The notes beneath the pieces were generated by a model that did not search any database, was not told where the DNA came from, and saw only the letters and a list, made by a program, of their open reading frames with translations. Both the position numbers and the translations under genes were made by a program. From Kribbella steppae (GTDB lineage: Bacteria > Actinomycetota > Actinomycetes > Propionibacteriales > Kribbellaceae), in assembly GCF_004342025.1 (NCBI RefSeq), contig NZ_SLWN01000003.1:620001-684000 (forward strand): 64,000 bases of DNA, read 5' to 3'. This document shows positions 1-8,533 of this stretch, in pieces (position 1 is the first letter of the stretch; every line of letters begins with the position of its first letter).

Positions 1-603
1 CTGATCAAGGGCCGCCCGAAGCCGATGGGCATGATGGAGGGCCTGACGAGCGAGCACGACGCCGTCCTCTGCGTCGGCTTCCACGCCCGCGCCGGCGTGC
101 TCGGCGTACTCAGCCACAGCTTCATGGGCCACGAGATCGAGGACATCTGGCTCGACGACCAGGTCACCGGCGAGATCGGCCTCTTCCACGCCGCGTCTGC
201 CGCTTACGGCGTACCGGTCGCCCTCCTCACCGGCGACGACGCCGCCTGCACCGAAATGACCGCATGGGACCCCGCAGTCGCCACAGTCCCGGTGAAGTAC
301 GCCAAGGACCGCTTCGCCGCCCAACTGGTCCCCGTCGCCGAAGCCCAGGCAGCCATCGAAACGACAACCCTCACCGCCCTGCAGAACCTGCCAACCCTCC
401 CCGCAAACCGGACCGCAACCCGCCAGCTCACCGTCCGCTGGCAATCCGCCTCAGTGACCTCCCACCTCACCGCCATCCCAGGCGTCACCCGCCAAGACGA
501 CCGCACCGTCACCGTCGAGGCCGACATGCTCCACCTCTACCGCCTCTTCAACCTCTTCCTCCGCGTAGCCACAGCCGTCACCACCAACCCGCCGTACTGC
601 TGA
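1..603 (+). CDS. dppA: D-aminopeptidase (DppA, peptidase family M55), 5' end missing
   Basis: The reading frame is open to the first base of the window, so the start lies upstream. The visible 200 residues carry the second half of the M55 fold: the GMMEGL stretch, then VGFHARAG, LSHSFMGHEI, an LDDQVTGE strand and the LLTGDDAACTE motif. In DppA of Bacillus these surround the dinuclear zinc site of a self-compartmentalising decamer that cleaves D-Ala-containing peptides. The family usually has about 270 residues, so roughly a quarter is missing. The N-terminal metal ligands cannot be checked. The ORF ends 53 bases before the convergent sigma-factor gene. Substrate is inferred from the family only. 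Confidence 0.85.
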   Translation: MIKGRPKPMGMMEGLTSEHDAVLCVGFHARAGVLGVLSHSFMGHEIEDIWLDDQVTGEIGLFHAASAAYGVPVALLTGDDAACTEMTAWDPAVATVPVKYAKDRFAAQLVPVAEAQAAIETTTLTALQNLPTLPANRTATRQLTVRWQSASVTSHLTAIPGVTRQDDRTVTVEADMLHLYRLFNLFLRVATAVTTNPPYC

Positions 604-656
604 CACGAACACCGCCTCCGGCGGCGACTGCTTGTGCGGTTGGGGTGGTAGAGCCG

Positions 657-1802
657 TCAGGTGGGGAGGTGGGCGTTCAGGCGGGCGGCTTGGCGGGTTA
701 GGTGGGCGACTTCGGGGAGGTTGGGTGCCTTGTGGGCTGCCTCGGCGTACAGGCGGGCCGCTGTCTCCAGGTCGCCGTCGCGTTCGTGGAGGTACGCCGC
801 GACGGCGGTGTAGCGGGGCAGGGAGTCGTCCAGTGCCTCGAGCGCCGCAAGGCCGGCACGCGGTCCGTCGGCCTCGCCGACGGCTACGGCGCGGTTGAGC
901 CGGGCGATCGGGCTGTCGGTCAGGCGCACCAGTTCGTCGTACCACTCGACGATCTGCACCCAGTCGGTTTCCTCGGCGGTAGGCGCGTCGGCGTGGAGTG
1001 CCGCGATGGCGGCCTGGGCCTGGAAGTCGCCCAGCTGGTCGCGGGCGAGGGCCGCCTGCAGGATCTCGACGCCCTCGGCGATCGACTGGGTGTCCCACAG
1101 GCCGCGGTCCTGCTCGGCGAGCGGCACCAGGCTCCCGTCGGGTGCGGTCCGGGCGGCGCGCCGGGCGTGATGCAGCAGCATGAGCGCGAGCAGTCCCGCC
1201 ACCTCAGGGTGATCGATCGCGGCCGCGAGCTGCCGGGTGAGCCGGATGGCCTCGGCGGCGAGGTCGACGTCGCCGGAGTAGCCCTCGTTGAAGACCAGGT
1301 AGAGCACGCGCAGCACGGTGGCGACGTCGCCCGGCTGGTCGAACCGCACGGTGGAGACGGTCCGCTTGGCCCGGCTGATCCGCTGCGCCATGGTCGCCTC
1401 GGGCACCAGGTAGGCCTGGGCGATCTGGCGGGTGGTCAGCCCGCCGACCGCCCGCAGCGTGAGCGCGACCGCGGACGACGGTGTCAGCGTCGGGTGGGCG
1501 CACAGGAAGTAGAGCTGGAGCGTGTCGTCCACCGACGGTGCGCTCCCCGGCGCCGGCGCCTCGTCGACGAGGTCCTCACGCCGGCGCCGGGCGGCGTCCG
1601 ACCGGGTCGCGTCGAGGAACCGGCGCCAGGCCACGGTGATCAGCCAGGCCTTGGGGTCCTGCGGCGGGTCGGCCGGCCAGACGCGGACCGCCTCGACCAG
1701 CGCGTCCTGTACGGCGTCCTCGGCCGCCGCGAAGTCGGCTCCGCGGCGGACGAGGATTCCGAGCACGCTCGGCGAGAGGCTCCGGAGCAGGACGTCGTCC
1801 AT
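657..1802 (-). CDS. ECF sigma factor with C-terminal TPR-like region (ECF42/DUF6596 type)
   Basis: An RNA polymerase sigma factor of 381 residues, about twice the length of a simple ECF sigma. Region 2 is seen in DVLLRSLSP to DAVQDALVEA and the KAWLITVAWRR stretch; region 4 is at TTRQIAQAYLVPEATMAQRISRAKR. The remaining ~200 residues are helical and Ala-rich (LARDQLGDFQAQAAIAALHA, then RLNRAVAVGEADGP), typical of the SnoaL-free, TPR-like tail of ECF42. These are normally encoded with a DGPF/YCII protein and no anti-sigma factor, exactly the arrangement here. The ATG at 1802 has GGAG 11 bases upstream; a GTG at 1814 overlapping the DGPF stop is an alternative start. Target genes cannot be seen. 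Confidence 0.9.
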   Translation of the reverse strand: MDDVLLRSLSPSVLGILVRRGADFAAAEDAVQDALVEAVRVWPADPPQDPKAWLITVAWRRFLDATRSDAARRRREDLVDEAPAPGSAPSVDDTLQLYFLCAHPTLTPSSAVALTLRAVGGLTTRQIAQAYLVPEATMAQRISRAKRTVSTVRFDQPGDVATVLRVLYLVFNEGYSGDVDLAAEAIRLTRQLAAAIDHPEVAGLLALMLLHHARRAARTAPDGSLVPLAEQDRGLWDTQSIAEGVEILQAALARDQLGDFQAQAAIAALHADAPTAEETDWVQIVEWYDELVRLTDSPIARLNRAVAVGEADGPRAGLAALEALDDSLPRYTAVAAYLHERDGDLETAARLYAEAAHKAPNLPEVAHLTRQAARLNAHLPT

Positions 1803-1810
1803 CGCAGCGG

Positions 1811-2218
1811 TCACTCCGTGGTGGTGGGGTGCGCAGCCAGGAACGGGCGCAGCTCGAGCCACTCGTGGATCGGCTTACCGCCCGCCCCGGGGGCGGCCGA
1901 CAGCTCCCCGGCCAGCTCGACGGCGCGCTCGTAGCTGTCGACGTCGATGATCATCCAGCCGGCGATCAGGTCCTTGGTCTCGGCGAACGGGCCGTCGGTG
2001 ACCGGCGGGCGACCCTCGCCGTCGTACCGGACGAACGTGCCCTCGGGGGCGAGCGCCAGACCGTCGACGAACTCACCGGACTCCTCGAGCCGGGCAGCGA
2101 AGTCGTCCATGTACTTGATGTGGGCCGAGATCTCCTCCGGGCTCCACCGGTCCATCGGGACGTCGTTGACCGCCTCCGGCGCGCCGCGGTAGTGCTTGAG
2201 CAGCAGGTACTTGGCCAT
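1811..2218 (-). CDS. DGPF/YCII-related domain protein
   Basis: A 135-residue protein of the YCII-related (DGPF) family. The naming motif is visible as TDGPFAETKDLIAGWMIID, followed by the SYERAVELA helix; the fold is a ferredoxin-like alpha/beta dimer. AGGAGAAG lies 6-7 bases before the ATG. It is the first gene of a two-gene operon: its stop overlaps the GTG option for the downstream ECF sigma factor. This pairing is conserved for ECF42 factors, where the DGPF protein is thought to be either the regulator or a target of the sigma factor. No catalytic role is proven for the family. Confidence 0.9.
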   Translation of the reverse strand: MAKYLLLKHYRGAPEAVNDVPMDRWSPEEISAHIKYMDDFAARLEESGEFVDGLALAPEGTFVRYDGEGRPPVTDGPFAETKDLIAGWMIIDVDSYERAVELAGELSAAPGAGGKPIHEWLELRPFLAAHPTTTE

Positions 2219-2370
2219 CGTGCTTCTCCTCGGTGCGGTGCGACCCGTTGGTCGCGTTCAGAGCAGGGACGGAGCCGATCACGGGTTCTCGACATCATCA
2301 CCCGAATCTTTTCCGGCAACGTTTGAAACGTACAAGACCGGCGGCCGCCGGTGACGGCAGATTGGGGTGT

Positions 2371-2802
2371 GTGGAGAGCGAGAACGAGCCGATCCGGTTC
2401 GACACCAAGATTGCTGTGTTGTTGCGTGACGATCTGGCGAGTTGGCAGCGACTGAACGTGACGGCGTTCCTGGTGAGCGGGATTGCCGGGACCCGTCCGG
2501 AGGTGGTGGGGGAGGCGTACGAGGACGCGGATGGGCAGCAGTACCTGCCGATGTTCCGGCAGCCGGTGCTCGTGTTCGAGGGCTCCAAGGAGTTCATGCG
2601 AACCGCTCACGAGCGGGCGCTGAGGCGGGAGATCGAGCACTCGGTGTTCACCCAGGAGTTGTTTGCTACCGGCAATGATCGGGACAACCGGGCGGCGGTG
2701 AAGGCGGTTCGGACCGAGGAGCTCGACCTGGTCGGGATCGCTGTGTACGGGCCGAAGAACGCGGTGGACAAGGTGCTCAAGGGCGCCGCCATGCACCCGT
2801 GA
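2371..2802 (+). CDS. DUF2000 family protein
   Basis: A 143-residue protein of the DUF2000 family, whose function is not established. Characteristic stretches are FDTKIAVLLRDDLASWQRLN, the EAYEDADGQQYLPM segment, the helix with HERALRREI, and FATGNDRDNR near the end. I chose the GTG at 2371 because the family begins just before the FDTKIAV strand; the 46 in-frame codons upstream are unlike the family and rich in Arg and His. The gene stands alone between the DGPF operon and a convergent oxidase gene, with which its last 26 bases overlap. No regulation can be inferred. Confidence 0.8.
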   Translation: MESENEPIRFDTKIAVLLRDDLASWQRLNVTAFLVSGIAGTRPEVVGEAYEDADGQQYLPMFRQPVLVFEGSKEFMRTAHERALRREIEHSVFTQELFATGNDRDNRAAVKAVRTEELDLVGIAVYGPKNAVDKVLKGAAMHP

Positions 2803-4033
2803 GCAGATAGCGCTCGGGTGCGAACGGCTTGAGCTCGGCCGGCCCCACCTCGTCGAGTACGAGGGGTACGACGTACCGCGCCGTCCCAGGTGCAAGGGTG
2901 AGGCCGAGCATGCCGTGGCCGGTGGCGACGTACAGGCCGCGATGACCGGGGATCGGCCCGATCAGCGGCAGGCTGTCCGGTGTGGCTGGGCGCATGCCCG
3001 CGAAGGTGGCGCTTGAGAGCCCGGGACGCCAGTCGGCGAAGTACGGTCTGGTGCGGTTCAGGACAGCGGCCAGGCGTCGCTCCGGGATCGGGCCGCCGGG
3101 CCGGCCGAGGTCCAACCGCGCGGCGATGCGTACGCCGTCCGCGAAGGGTGTGACCGCGATACTCGGCTCGACCAGCTTCACCGCGAGCTGCGGCGCGCGA
3201 CCGGTGCCAGGAGTGGTGATGCTGTAGCCCGTGGCTGCCATCAACGGAAGCCGAACGCCGAGCACCGCGAGCAGCTCGGTCGACCACGCACCTGCAGCGA
3301 CCAGCAGTCGGTCGGCGACGAAGGTTCCAGCATTGGTCTCGACCCGCCAACCGGAATCAGCGGGCCCGAGTCGGCTGGCCGTACCGATCACCAGGCGCCC
3401 ACCCGCCTCGGACAGTTGCTCGCGCAAGGCACGCAGTACCTGTTCCGGCCGGACCTGCACCTCGTCGACAGCGTGGACAGCACCAGTGATGGCAGTACCG
3501 AGTGCAGGTTCGCGGGAGCGTGCCGCCTGCCCGTCGAGGACTTCGTAGCCACCCTTGTAGCCGGCGGCCGTCGTGGCCTCGGCCAGCTGCGCGACCTCGT
3601 CCAGACCCGCCTGCGTGAGTGCCGCCATCAGCAGCCCGGTCTGCCGCATGTCCAGGTCGGCAGTCTCCTGCAACCGGGCGAAGTCGTCCACGCATCCGGC
3701 ACCGAGATCCAGTACGGCGCGCAGACCCGCGGCGTACTGCCGGGCGGAACCACTGCGAACGAAACCAACCAGCCAGCGCAGCAGCGCAGAGGTGAGACGG
3801 GGAGCGACACTGAAAGGCGCCTCCCGATGGAGCGCCTGCCGTGCCGAGTGCATCAGTACGCCGGGACCGGACAACGGAGCCGACAACGCCGGGACCACCC
3901 AGCCGGCGGCCGCGGGTGAGGCGAAGCCGGCCTGAGGTCCCGCGTCGAGCACGGTGACCTCGGCCCCGGCCCGGGCGAGTTCCACCGCGGACCACAGGCC
4001 GATCACCCCACCGCCGATCACGATGATGCGCAT
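2777..4033 (-). CDS. FAD-dependent D-amino-acid dehydrogenase-like oxidoreductase (DadA family)
   Basis: A 418-residue flavoprotein. The Rossmann motif IIVIGGGVIGLWSAVELARAGAEVTVLD opens the protein; GMRPATPDSLPLIGP and the C-terminal GHGMLGLTLAPGTA match the DadA subgroup of the DAO superfamily, which oxidises D-amino acids to 2-oxo acids. The ATG at 4033 was chosen because the FAD motif starts two residues later. It is the last gene of an operon with an amino-acid ABC importer, 7 bases after the ATPase stop, so the substrate is probably the imported amino acid. That link is inferred; glycine, proline or opine oxidation are alternatives. The 3' end overlaps the convergent DUF2000 gene. Confidence 0.85.
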   Translation of the reverse strand: MRIIVIGGGVIGLWSAVELARAGAEVTVLDAGPQAGFASPAAAGWVVPALSAPLSGPGVLMHSARQALHREAPFSVAPRLTSALLRWLVGFVRSGSARQYAAGLRAVLDLGAGCVDDFARLQETADLDMRQTGLLMAALTQAGLDEVAQLAEATTAAGYKGGYEVLDGQAARSREPALGTAITGAVHAVDEVQVRPEQVLRALREQLSEAGGRLVIGTASRLGPADSGWRVETNAGTFVADRLLVAAGAWSTELLAVLGVRLPLMAATGYSITTPGTGRAPQLAVKLVEPSIAVTPFADGVRIAARLDLGRPGGPIPERRLAAVLNRTRPYFADWRPGLSSATFAGMRPATPDSLPLIGPIPGHRGLYVATGHGMLGLTLAPGTARYVVPLVLDEVGPAELKPFAPERYLLTGAWRRP

Positions 4034-4040
4034 CGGCGAC

Positions 4041-4817
4041 CTACTGCCCGGCCGCGTACGACGCGAGGAACGTCCGCGTCCGGAGCTCTCGTGGCTTGCC
4101 CAGCACCTCGGCGGGCTCGCCCTCCTCGACGATCCGGCCGCCGTCGACGAACACGACCCAGTCGGCCACCTCCCGCGCGAATGGGAGCTCATGGGTCACC
4201 AGCACCATCGTCATCCCGTCGTCGGCGAGCTCGCGCATCACGCGCAGTACCTCCGCGGTGGACTCGGGGTCCAACGACGAGGTGGGCTCGTCGAACAGCA
4301 GGACCTTCGGCCGCAACGCCAGCGCCCGGGCGATCGCAACCCGCTGCTGCTCGCCGCCCGACATCTGTTCGGGATAAGCGACACCGCGGTGCGCGAGCCC
4401 GACCCGGCGGAGGAGCTGGACCGCCCGTTCCAACGCATCCTGCTCCGGAATCCCGGCTCGTAGTTGCGCGAGCATCACGTTCTCGACCGCGGTGAGGTGG
4501 GGGAACAGGTTGAAGCGCTGGAACACCATGCCGACCGACTGCCGCAGCTTGGCCAGATCGTGGCAGCGCACCTCGTCGCCGGAGAAGATGGTCTCGCCGG
4601 CGACCTCCAGGAGGCCGTGGTCCGGTCGCTCGAGCAGGTTCAGGCAGCGCAGCAAGGTGGTCTTCCCACCGCCGCTCTGGCCGATGATCGCGACGATCTT
4701 CTTGTGCCGGACGGTCAGGCCGACGCCGTCGAGCACCAGCCGACCGTCGAAGGACTTGCTCAGGTTCTCGATCCGTACGACGACATCCGGTCGAAGTCGG
4801 GTGGTCGCCGAGGTCAT
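4041..4817 (-). CDS. Polar amino-acid ABC importer, ATP-binding protein
   Basis: A 258-residue ABC ATPase of the GlnQ/HisP type. Walker A is GQSGGGKTTLL, the signature is MSGGEQQRVAIARAL, Walker B is VLLFDEPTSSLD, and the switch histidine is in LVTHELPFAREVAD. The phrase GMVFQRFNLFPHLTAVENVMLA is typical of polar-amino-acid importers. The ATG at 4817 overlaps the permease stop by four bases (ATGA), suggesting translational coupling. It energises uptake by the neighbouring permease and binding lipoprotein. Confidence 0.93.
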   Translation of the reverse strand: MTSATTRLRPDVVVRIENLSKSFDGRLVLDGVGLTVRHKKIVAIIGQSGGGKTTLLRCLNLLERPDHGLLEVAGETIFSGDEVRCHDLAKLRQSVGMVFQRFNLFPHLTAVENVMLAQLRAGIPEQDALERAVQLLRRVGLAHRGVAYPEQMSGGEQQRVAIARALALRPKVLLFDEPTSSLDPESTAEVLRVMRELADDGMTMVLVTHELPFAREVADWVVFVDGGRIVEEGEPAEVLGKPRELRTRTFLASYAAGQ

Positions 4818-5557
4818 GCCGATACTCCTTCCCGGTCGGACACGGTGAGGAGTGCGCGGGCAGCCTTGAGTCGCCGCCGCCGTTTCGGTGACAGCGGTAC
4901 GCCGGCCCGGATCCGGCGCTCCAGCCAGAGCAGACCCTGGGAGAGCGGATAGCACAGGACGAAGTAGATGGCCGCGATCACCAGATAGACCTCCAGTGCG
5001 CGGAACGTCGCCGAGGTGATCAGTCGCCCCTCGGACATCAGCTCGGCCGCCGAAATGGTGACCAGCAACGAGGTGGACTTGAGCAGGTCGACCAGCATCG
5101 TGTTGGTGCCGGGCAGTGCCGACCGCAGTGCCTGCGGGAACACGACGTACGCGAAGGTACTGACCCGGCCGAGTCCCAGCGCCTCTGCGGCCTCCTGCTG
5201 GCCCCCGTGCACACCGGCGATCGCGGCCCGGAAGATCTCCGACAGATACGCGGCGTAGAAGACGATCAGACTCACGCACCCCGCGCTGAAGACGTCCAGC
5301 TTGAGGCCGGCCGACGCCAGTCCGAAGTAGGTGACGAAGATGATCGCGAGCAGCGGAATGTTCTTGAACACCTCGGTGTAGACCGCGGCCGGAACCCGCA
5401 GTGCGCGATGCCGGTTCACTCGCAGCAGCGCCAGCGCCAAGCCGAGCACCGCGGCGCCGGTGAAGCTCGCGACCGTGTAGGCGACCGTCCGTCCGAGTCC
5501 GTCGAGCAGAGCGGGTGAGTAGTCCGACCAGGGCACCTCGAAGAGTTGTGTCAGCAT
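4814..5557 (-). CDS. Polar amino-acid ABC importer, permease
   Basis: A 247-residue membrane protein of the HisM/GlnP family. An N-terminal segment DGLGRTVAYTVASFTGAAVLG begins the family's permease domain, and the EAAEALGLGRVSTFAYVVFPQALR loop is the EAA motif that docks on the ATPase. About five membrane helices are visible. Only one permease is encoded, so it probably works as a homodimer. It starts 9 bases after the binding-protein stop. Confidence 0.92.
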   Translation of the reverse strand: MLTQLFEVPWSDYSPALLDGLGRTVAYTVASFTGAAVLGLALALLRVNRHRALRVPAAVYTEVFKNIPLLAIIFVTYFGLASAGLKLDVFSAGCVSLIVFYAAYLSEIFRAAIAGVHGGQQEAAEALGLGRVSTFAYVVFPQALRSALPGTNTMLVDLLKSTSLLVTISAAELMSEGRLITSATFRALEVYLVIAAIYFVLCYPLSQGLLWLERRIRAGVPLSPKRRRRLKAARALLTVSDREGVSA

Positions 5558-5566
5558 CAGGAGTCC

Positions 5567-6502
5567 TTAGATGGTCGGCGGCTGCCAGTCCGCGGTTCGG
5601 TCGACACCGCGGCGGGTGCCGGCGATCTCCGGCGACGGCTTGAGGAACTGGTCGGGCGCACCGCCGTACTTCTCGATCAGCTTGGTCAGTTCACCGCTGG
5701 CGTACATCGCCCGGATCTGCTCCGAGATCGCCTTCTCCAGCGCGGTCGCCTGCTTGGGCAGGTAGAAGCTGGTCATGTACGGGCGGAAGTACTCGTACTG
5801 CGGACGTGCCTTGACCTCCGCGTCGGACGGCGGGGTGAGGTACTGCGTCTCGACCTTCAGCTCCGGCCGTTCCTTCTGGGCCGCGAGCACCAGCAGTGGA
5901 TCCAGGAAGCCGACGTTGATGCGACCGGCTCCGAGGTCGTCGAAGACCCCGTTGCCGTCCGGGTAGGCGTGCAGCTTGGCGCCGGGGACGGCCTGGATCG
6001 ACTTGACCCAGACGTAGCCCTCGACGGTGCCGAGATCCTTGCCCTGCAGGTCGTTCACGGTCTGGTAGTGCTCGCCGGCGCGGACGGCCATCGCGGGTGG
6101 CGAGTAGTACGGCGGATCGGTGAACAGCCCTTGCTTCTGCCGCTCGGCCGTCCAGGCGACACCGCCGATGGTGATGTCGACGCGGCGGGACTGGACGTTC
6201 GCCAGCATCCCGGCGAAGTCGGTCAGCTCGGGCTTCACGGTGAGACCGAGTTTCCCGGCCACGGCGTTGAGGATGTCGGCATCCAGCCCGGACATCTTGT
6301 CGCCCACCATCGACGTGTACGGCGCGTACGGCTGGATGGCGACCTTGAGGACGCCGGGCTCGATCGTGCCGAGTGCCGCTGCGGCCTCGGAGACCGGTTC
6401 GTTGGACTCGCCGCCGCACGCGGTCAGGGAGCCAAGCCCGAGGGCGAATGCGGCGAGTAGATGAGCAGCCCGTGGGATCCGGGCGAGAGGAGAGTTCGAC
6501 AT
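5567..6502 (-). CDS. Amino-acid ABC importer, substrate-binding lipoprotein
   Basis: A 311-residue solute-binding protein of family 3. The signal peptide ends in a lipobox (SLTAC) at about residue 26-30. The bilobed domain follows: VLKVAIQPYAPYTSMVGDKMSGLDADI, the RRVDITIGGVAWTAER stretch, and a C-terminal helix EKAISEQIRAMYASGELTKLIEKYG. The ATG at 6502 is preceded by AGGAAGG at a good distance; an upstream in-frame ATG at 6544 would spoil the signal peptide. First gene of the operon ending in the DadA-like oxidase and divergent from a CdaR-type regulator. The ligand may be an amino acid or related amine. Confidence 0.9.
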   Translation of the reverse strand: MSNSPLARIPRAAHLLAAFALGLGSLTACGGESNEPVSEAAAALGTIEPGVLKVAIQPYAPYTSMVGDKMSGLDADILNAVAGKLGLTVKPELTDFAGMLANVQSRRVDITIGGVAWTAERQKQGLFTDPPYYSPPAMAVRAGEHYQTVNDLQGKDLGTVEGYVWVKSIQAVPGAKLHAYPDGNGVFDDLGAGRINVGFLDPLLVLAAQKERPELKVETQYLTPPSDAEVKARPQYEYFRPYMTSFYLPKQATALEKAISEQIRAMYASGELTKLIEKYGGAPDQFLKPSPEIAGTRRGVDRTADWQPPTI

Positions 6503-6652
6503 CGCGTGCCTTCCTGGCGGCGGGCCCCCGGCTGACCTCTTCAAGGCTAGGGAGCCGGTACGGCGAAGTCATTGGACGAGTGATCCGTGATTCGGTGCCA
6601 AATAGGGCCTGCCGTCGTACGCTTCGTACAGTCGTCCTCAGAGGGGAGCGCC
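6503..6652. promoter_or_regulatory. Divergent control region between importer operon and CdaR-type regulator
   Basis: These 150 bases separate two divergent start codons and must contain both promoters. A short repeated motif, CGTACGCTTCGTACA, lies about 35 bases before the regulator start. No clear -35/-10 pair or convincing palindrome was seen, so the regulator's binding site is not assigned. Confidence 0.4.
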
Positions 6653-7813
6653 ATGCTCTCGGCCTCGCTCGCCCAGCAGATCGCCCGGGACACCTCCGAG
6701 GTGATCGGCTACAACGTGCTCATCACCGACGAACACGGCATCGTCATCGGCAGCGGTGACACCGGCCGGCTGGGCAGCTTCCATGAGGCGTCGGTCGACG
6801 TTGTGGCGTCGCAGCAGGCTGCCTGGCACACGGCGGCCGAGGCGCAGCGCTTGCGCGGGGTGAAGCCCGGGATGACGTTGCCGATCGTGATCGACGGCGA
6901 AGCGGTCGGGACGGTCGGCATCACCGGGTCGCCGCGGCAGGTCCGCCGATTCGGCCTGGTGGTCCGGCGGCAGACCGAGATCCTGCTGCAGGAGTCGGTC
7001 GAGCTCCGCTCGCGGCTGCTGCGGGAACGGGCGCTCGAGGAACTCGTCCGCGATATCGGCTCGTTCGACGCCGACGTGGTCGACCCGGCCTTCCTGGTCG
7101 CGCGGGCGAAGGAGCTCGGCTTCGACCTGACCGTCCCGCGCACGGTGGTGATCGTCGACGTGGACGAGCCGGTGCCGGCTGGGACCGGCAATGGCGGCCT
7201 CCCGGATGTCGCTACGCTGCGGCCGGAGGTGCTCCGGACCCTGCGTCAGACGTTTGGTGCGGCTGATCTGGTGGCGGCGATGACCGCCGGCCGATTCGCC
7301 GTACTCCCGTCGCTCAGGCGTGGTACCGGCGCCGACGACCGGCAGCAGTTGGCCCAGCTCGCCGTACGCACGATCGCTGCGGAGCACGGGTTCGCATCAC
7401 GCGCCGGCGTAGGCGGAGCGGCGCGAGGGATCGTCGCACTCCGGGAGGCGTACGCCGACGCCGGTGATGCACTCCGCCTGGGCAAAGGACAGTCAGCTTG
7501 CGTGATCGACGACCTGCGCGGGCATCAGGTGCTCGCGGCGGTAGGCCACCGCGCCCGCGCCCGACTGATCGCACTCGTTGCCGGTGACCTCGCGACCCAC
7601 CCCGACTGGCCGGAGCTCCGCGCGACCCTGATCGCCTGGTGCGAGAGCGGCTTCAACCTGGTGCGAACCGCAGAGGCCCTGCACATCCACCGCAACACCC
7701 TCATCTACCGCTTGGAGAAGGTCGAACGCCTCACCGGCCACCCTTGGCGCGACCACCGCGGCACCCTCACCATCTACCTCGCCTGCCTAGCCTCCCAACT
7801 GGACAACCCCTAA
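6653..7813 (+). CDS. CdaR/PucR-type transcriptional regulator
   Basis: A 386-residue regulator. The N-terminal part is the sugar-diacid-recognition domain: LSASLAQQIARDTSEVIGYNVLITDEHGIVIGSGD, GSFHEAS, then GMTLPIVIDGEAVGTVGITG. The middle is a GGDEF-like CdaR domain, and the C-terminal PucR-type helix-turn-helix is at FNLVRTAEALHIHRNTLIYRLEKVERLTG. GAGGGGA is 6 bases before the ATG at 6653; 22 extra upstream codons are unlike the family. CdaR of E. coli activates glycerate/glucarate genes, but here the divergent neighbours are an amino-acid importer and a D-amino-acid dehydrogenase-like gene, so I infer it controls those instead. Confidence 0.9.
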   Translation: MLSASLAQQIARDTSEVIGYNVLITDEHGIVIGSGDTGRLGSFHEASVDVVASQQAAWHTAAEAQRLRGVKPGMTLPIVIDGEAVGTVGITGSPRQVRRFGLVVRRQTEILLQESVELRSRLLRERALEELVRDIGSFDADVVDPAFLVARAKELGFDLTVPRTVVIVDVDEPVPAGTGNGGLPDVATLRPEVLRTLRQTFGAADLVAAMTAGRFAVLPSLRRGTGADDRQQLAQLAVRTIAAEHGFASRAGVGGAARGIVALREAYADAGDALRLGKGQSACVIDDLRGHQVLAAVGHRARARLIALVAGDLATHPDWPELRATLIAWCESGFNLVRTAEALHIHRNTLIYRLEKVERLTGHPWRDHRGTLTIYLACLASQLDNP

Positions 7814-7828
7814 CGAGGCGTCCTTTGG

Positions 7829-8533
7829 TCAGACACGGCGGAAGATCAGGGCTCGCTTCACTTCCTGGATCGCCTTGGTGACCTCGATACCGCGCGGGCA
7901 GGCGTCGGTGCAGTTGAAGGTGGTCCGGCAGCGCCAGACGCCTTCCTTGTCGTTCAGGATCTCCAGCCGCTGCTCGGTGCCCTCGTCGCGGCTGTCGAAG
8001 ATGAACCGGTGCGCGCCGACGATCGCCTGCGGGCCGAAGTACTGGCCGTCGGACCAGAAGACCGGGCAGGACGTCGTACACGCGGCGCACAGGATGCACT
8101 TGGTGGTGTCGTCGAACCGGTCCCGGTCGGCCTGGGACTGGATCCGCTCCCGGGTCGGCTCGTGGCCGCTGGTGACCAGGAACGGCATCACCGCGCGGTA
8201 CGCGTCGAAGAACGGCTCCATGTCGACGACCAGGTCCTTGAGCACCGGCAGGCCCTTGATCGGCTCGACGGTGATCTCCTTCTCCGGGTTCAGGTCCTTG
8301 ATCAGCGTCTTGCAGGCCAGCCGGTTGCGGCCGTTGATCCGCATCGCGTCGGAGCCGCAGACGCCGTGCGCGCAGGACCGGCGGAAGGTCAGCGTGCCGT
8401 CCTGGTCCCACTTGATCTTGTGCAGCGCGTCCAGCACCCGGTCGGTCGGCTGCAGGCTGACCGAGTAGGTCTTCCACTCGGCCTCGTCGACGACCTCCGG
8501 GTTGTACCGCAGGATCTTGACCTTGACGTCCAT
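7829..8533 (-). CDS. sdhB: Succinate dehydrogenase iron-sulfur subunit
   Basis: Carries three Fe-S centres from the flavin to quinone. The 2Fe-2S ligands are Cys54, Cys59, Asp62 and Cys74 (SCAHGVCGSDAM, NRLACKT), with the aspartate seen also in E. coli. The ferredoxin-like half has CILCAACTTSCPVF and NCTDACPRGIEV. At 234 residues it is of family length. The ATG overlaps the sdhA stop by one base (TGATG). Last gene of sdhCDAB. Confidence 0.96.
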   Translation of the reverse strand: MDVKVKILRYNPEVVDEAEWKTYSVSLQPTDRVLDALHKIKWDQDGTLTFRRSCAHGVCGSDAMRINGRNRLACKTLIKDLNPEKEITVEPIKGLPVLKDLVVDMEPFFDAYRAVMPFLVTSGHEPTRERIQSQADRDRFDDTTKCILCAACTTSCPVFWSDGQYFGPQAIVGAHRFIFDSRDEGTEQRLEILNDKEGVWRCRTTFNCTDACPRGIEVTKAIQEVKRALIFRRV

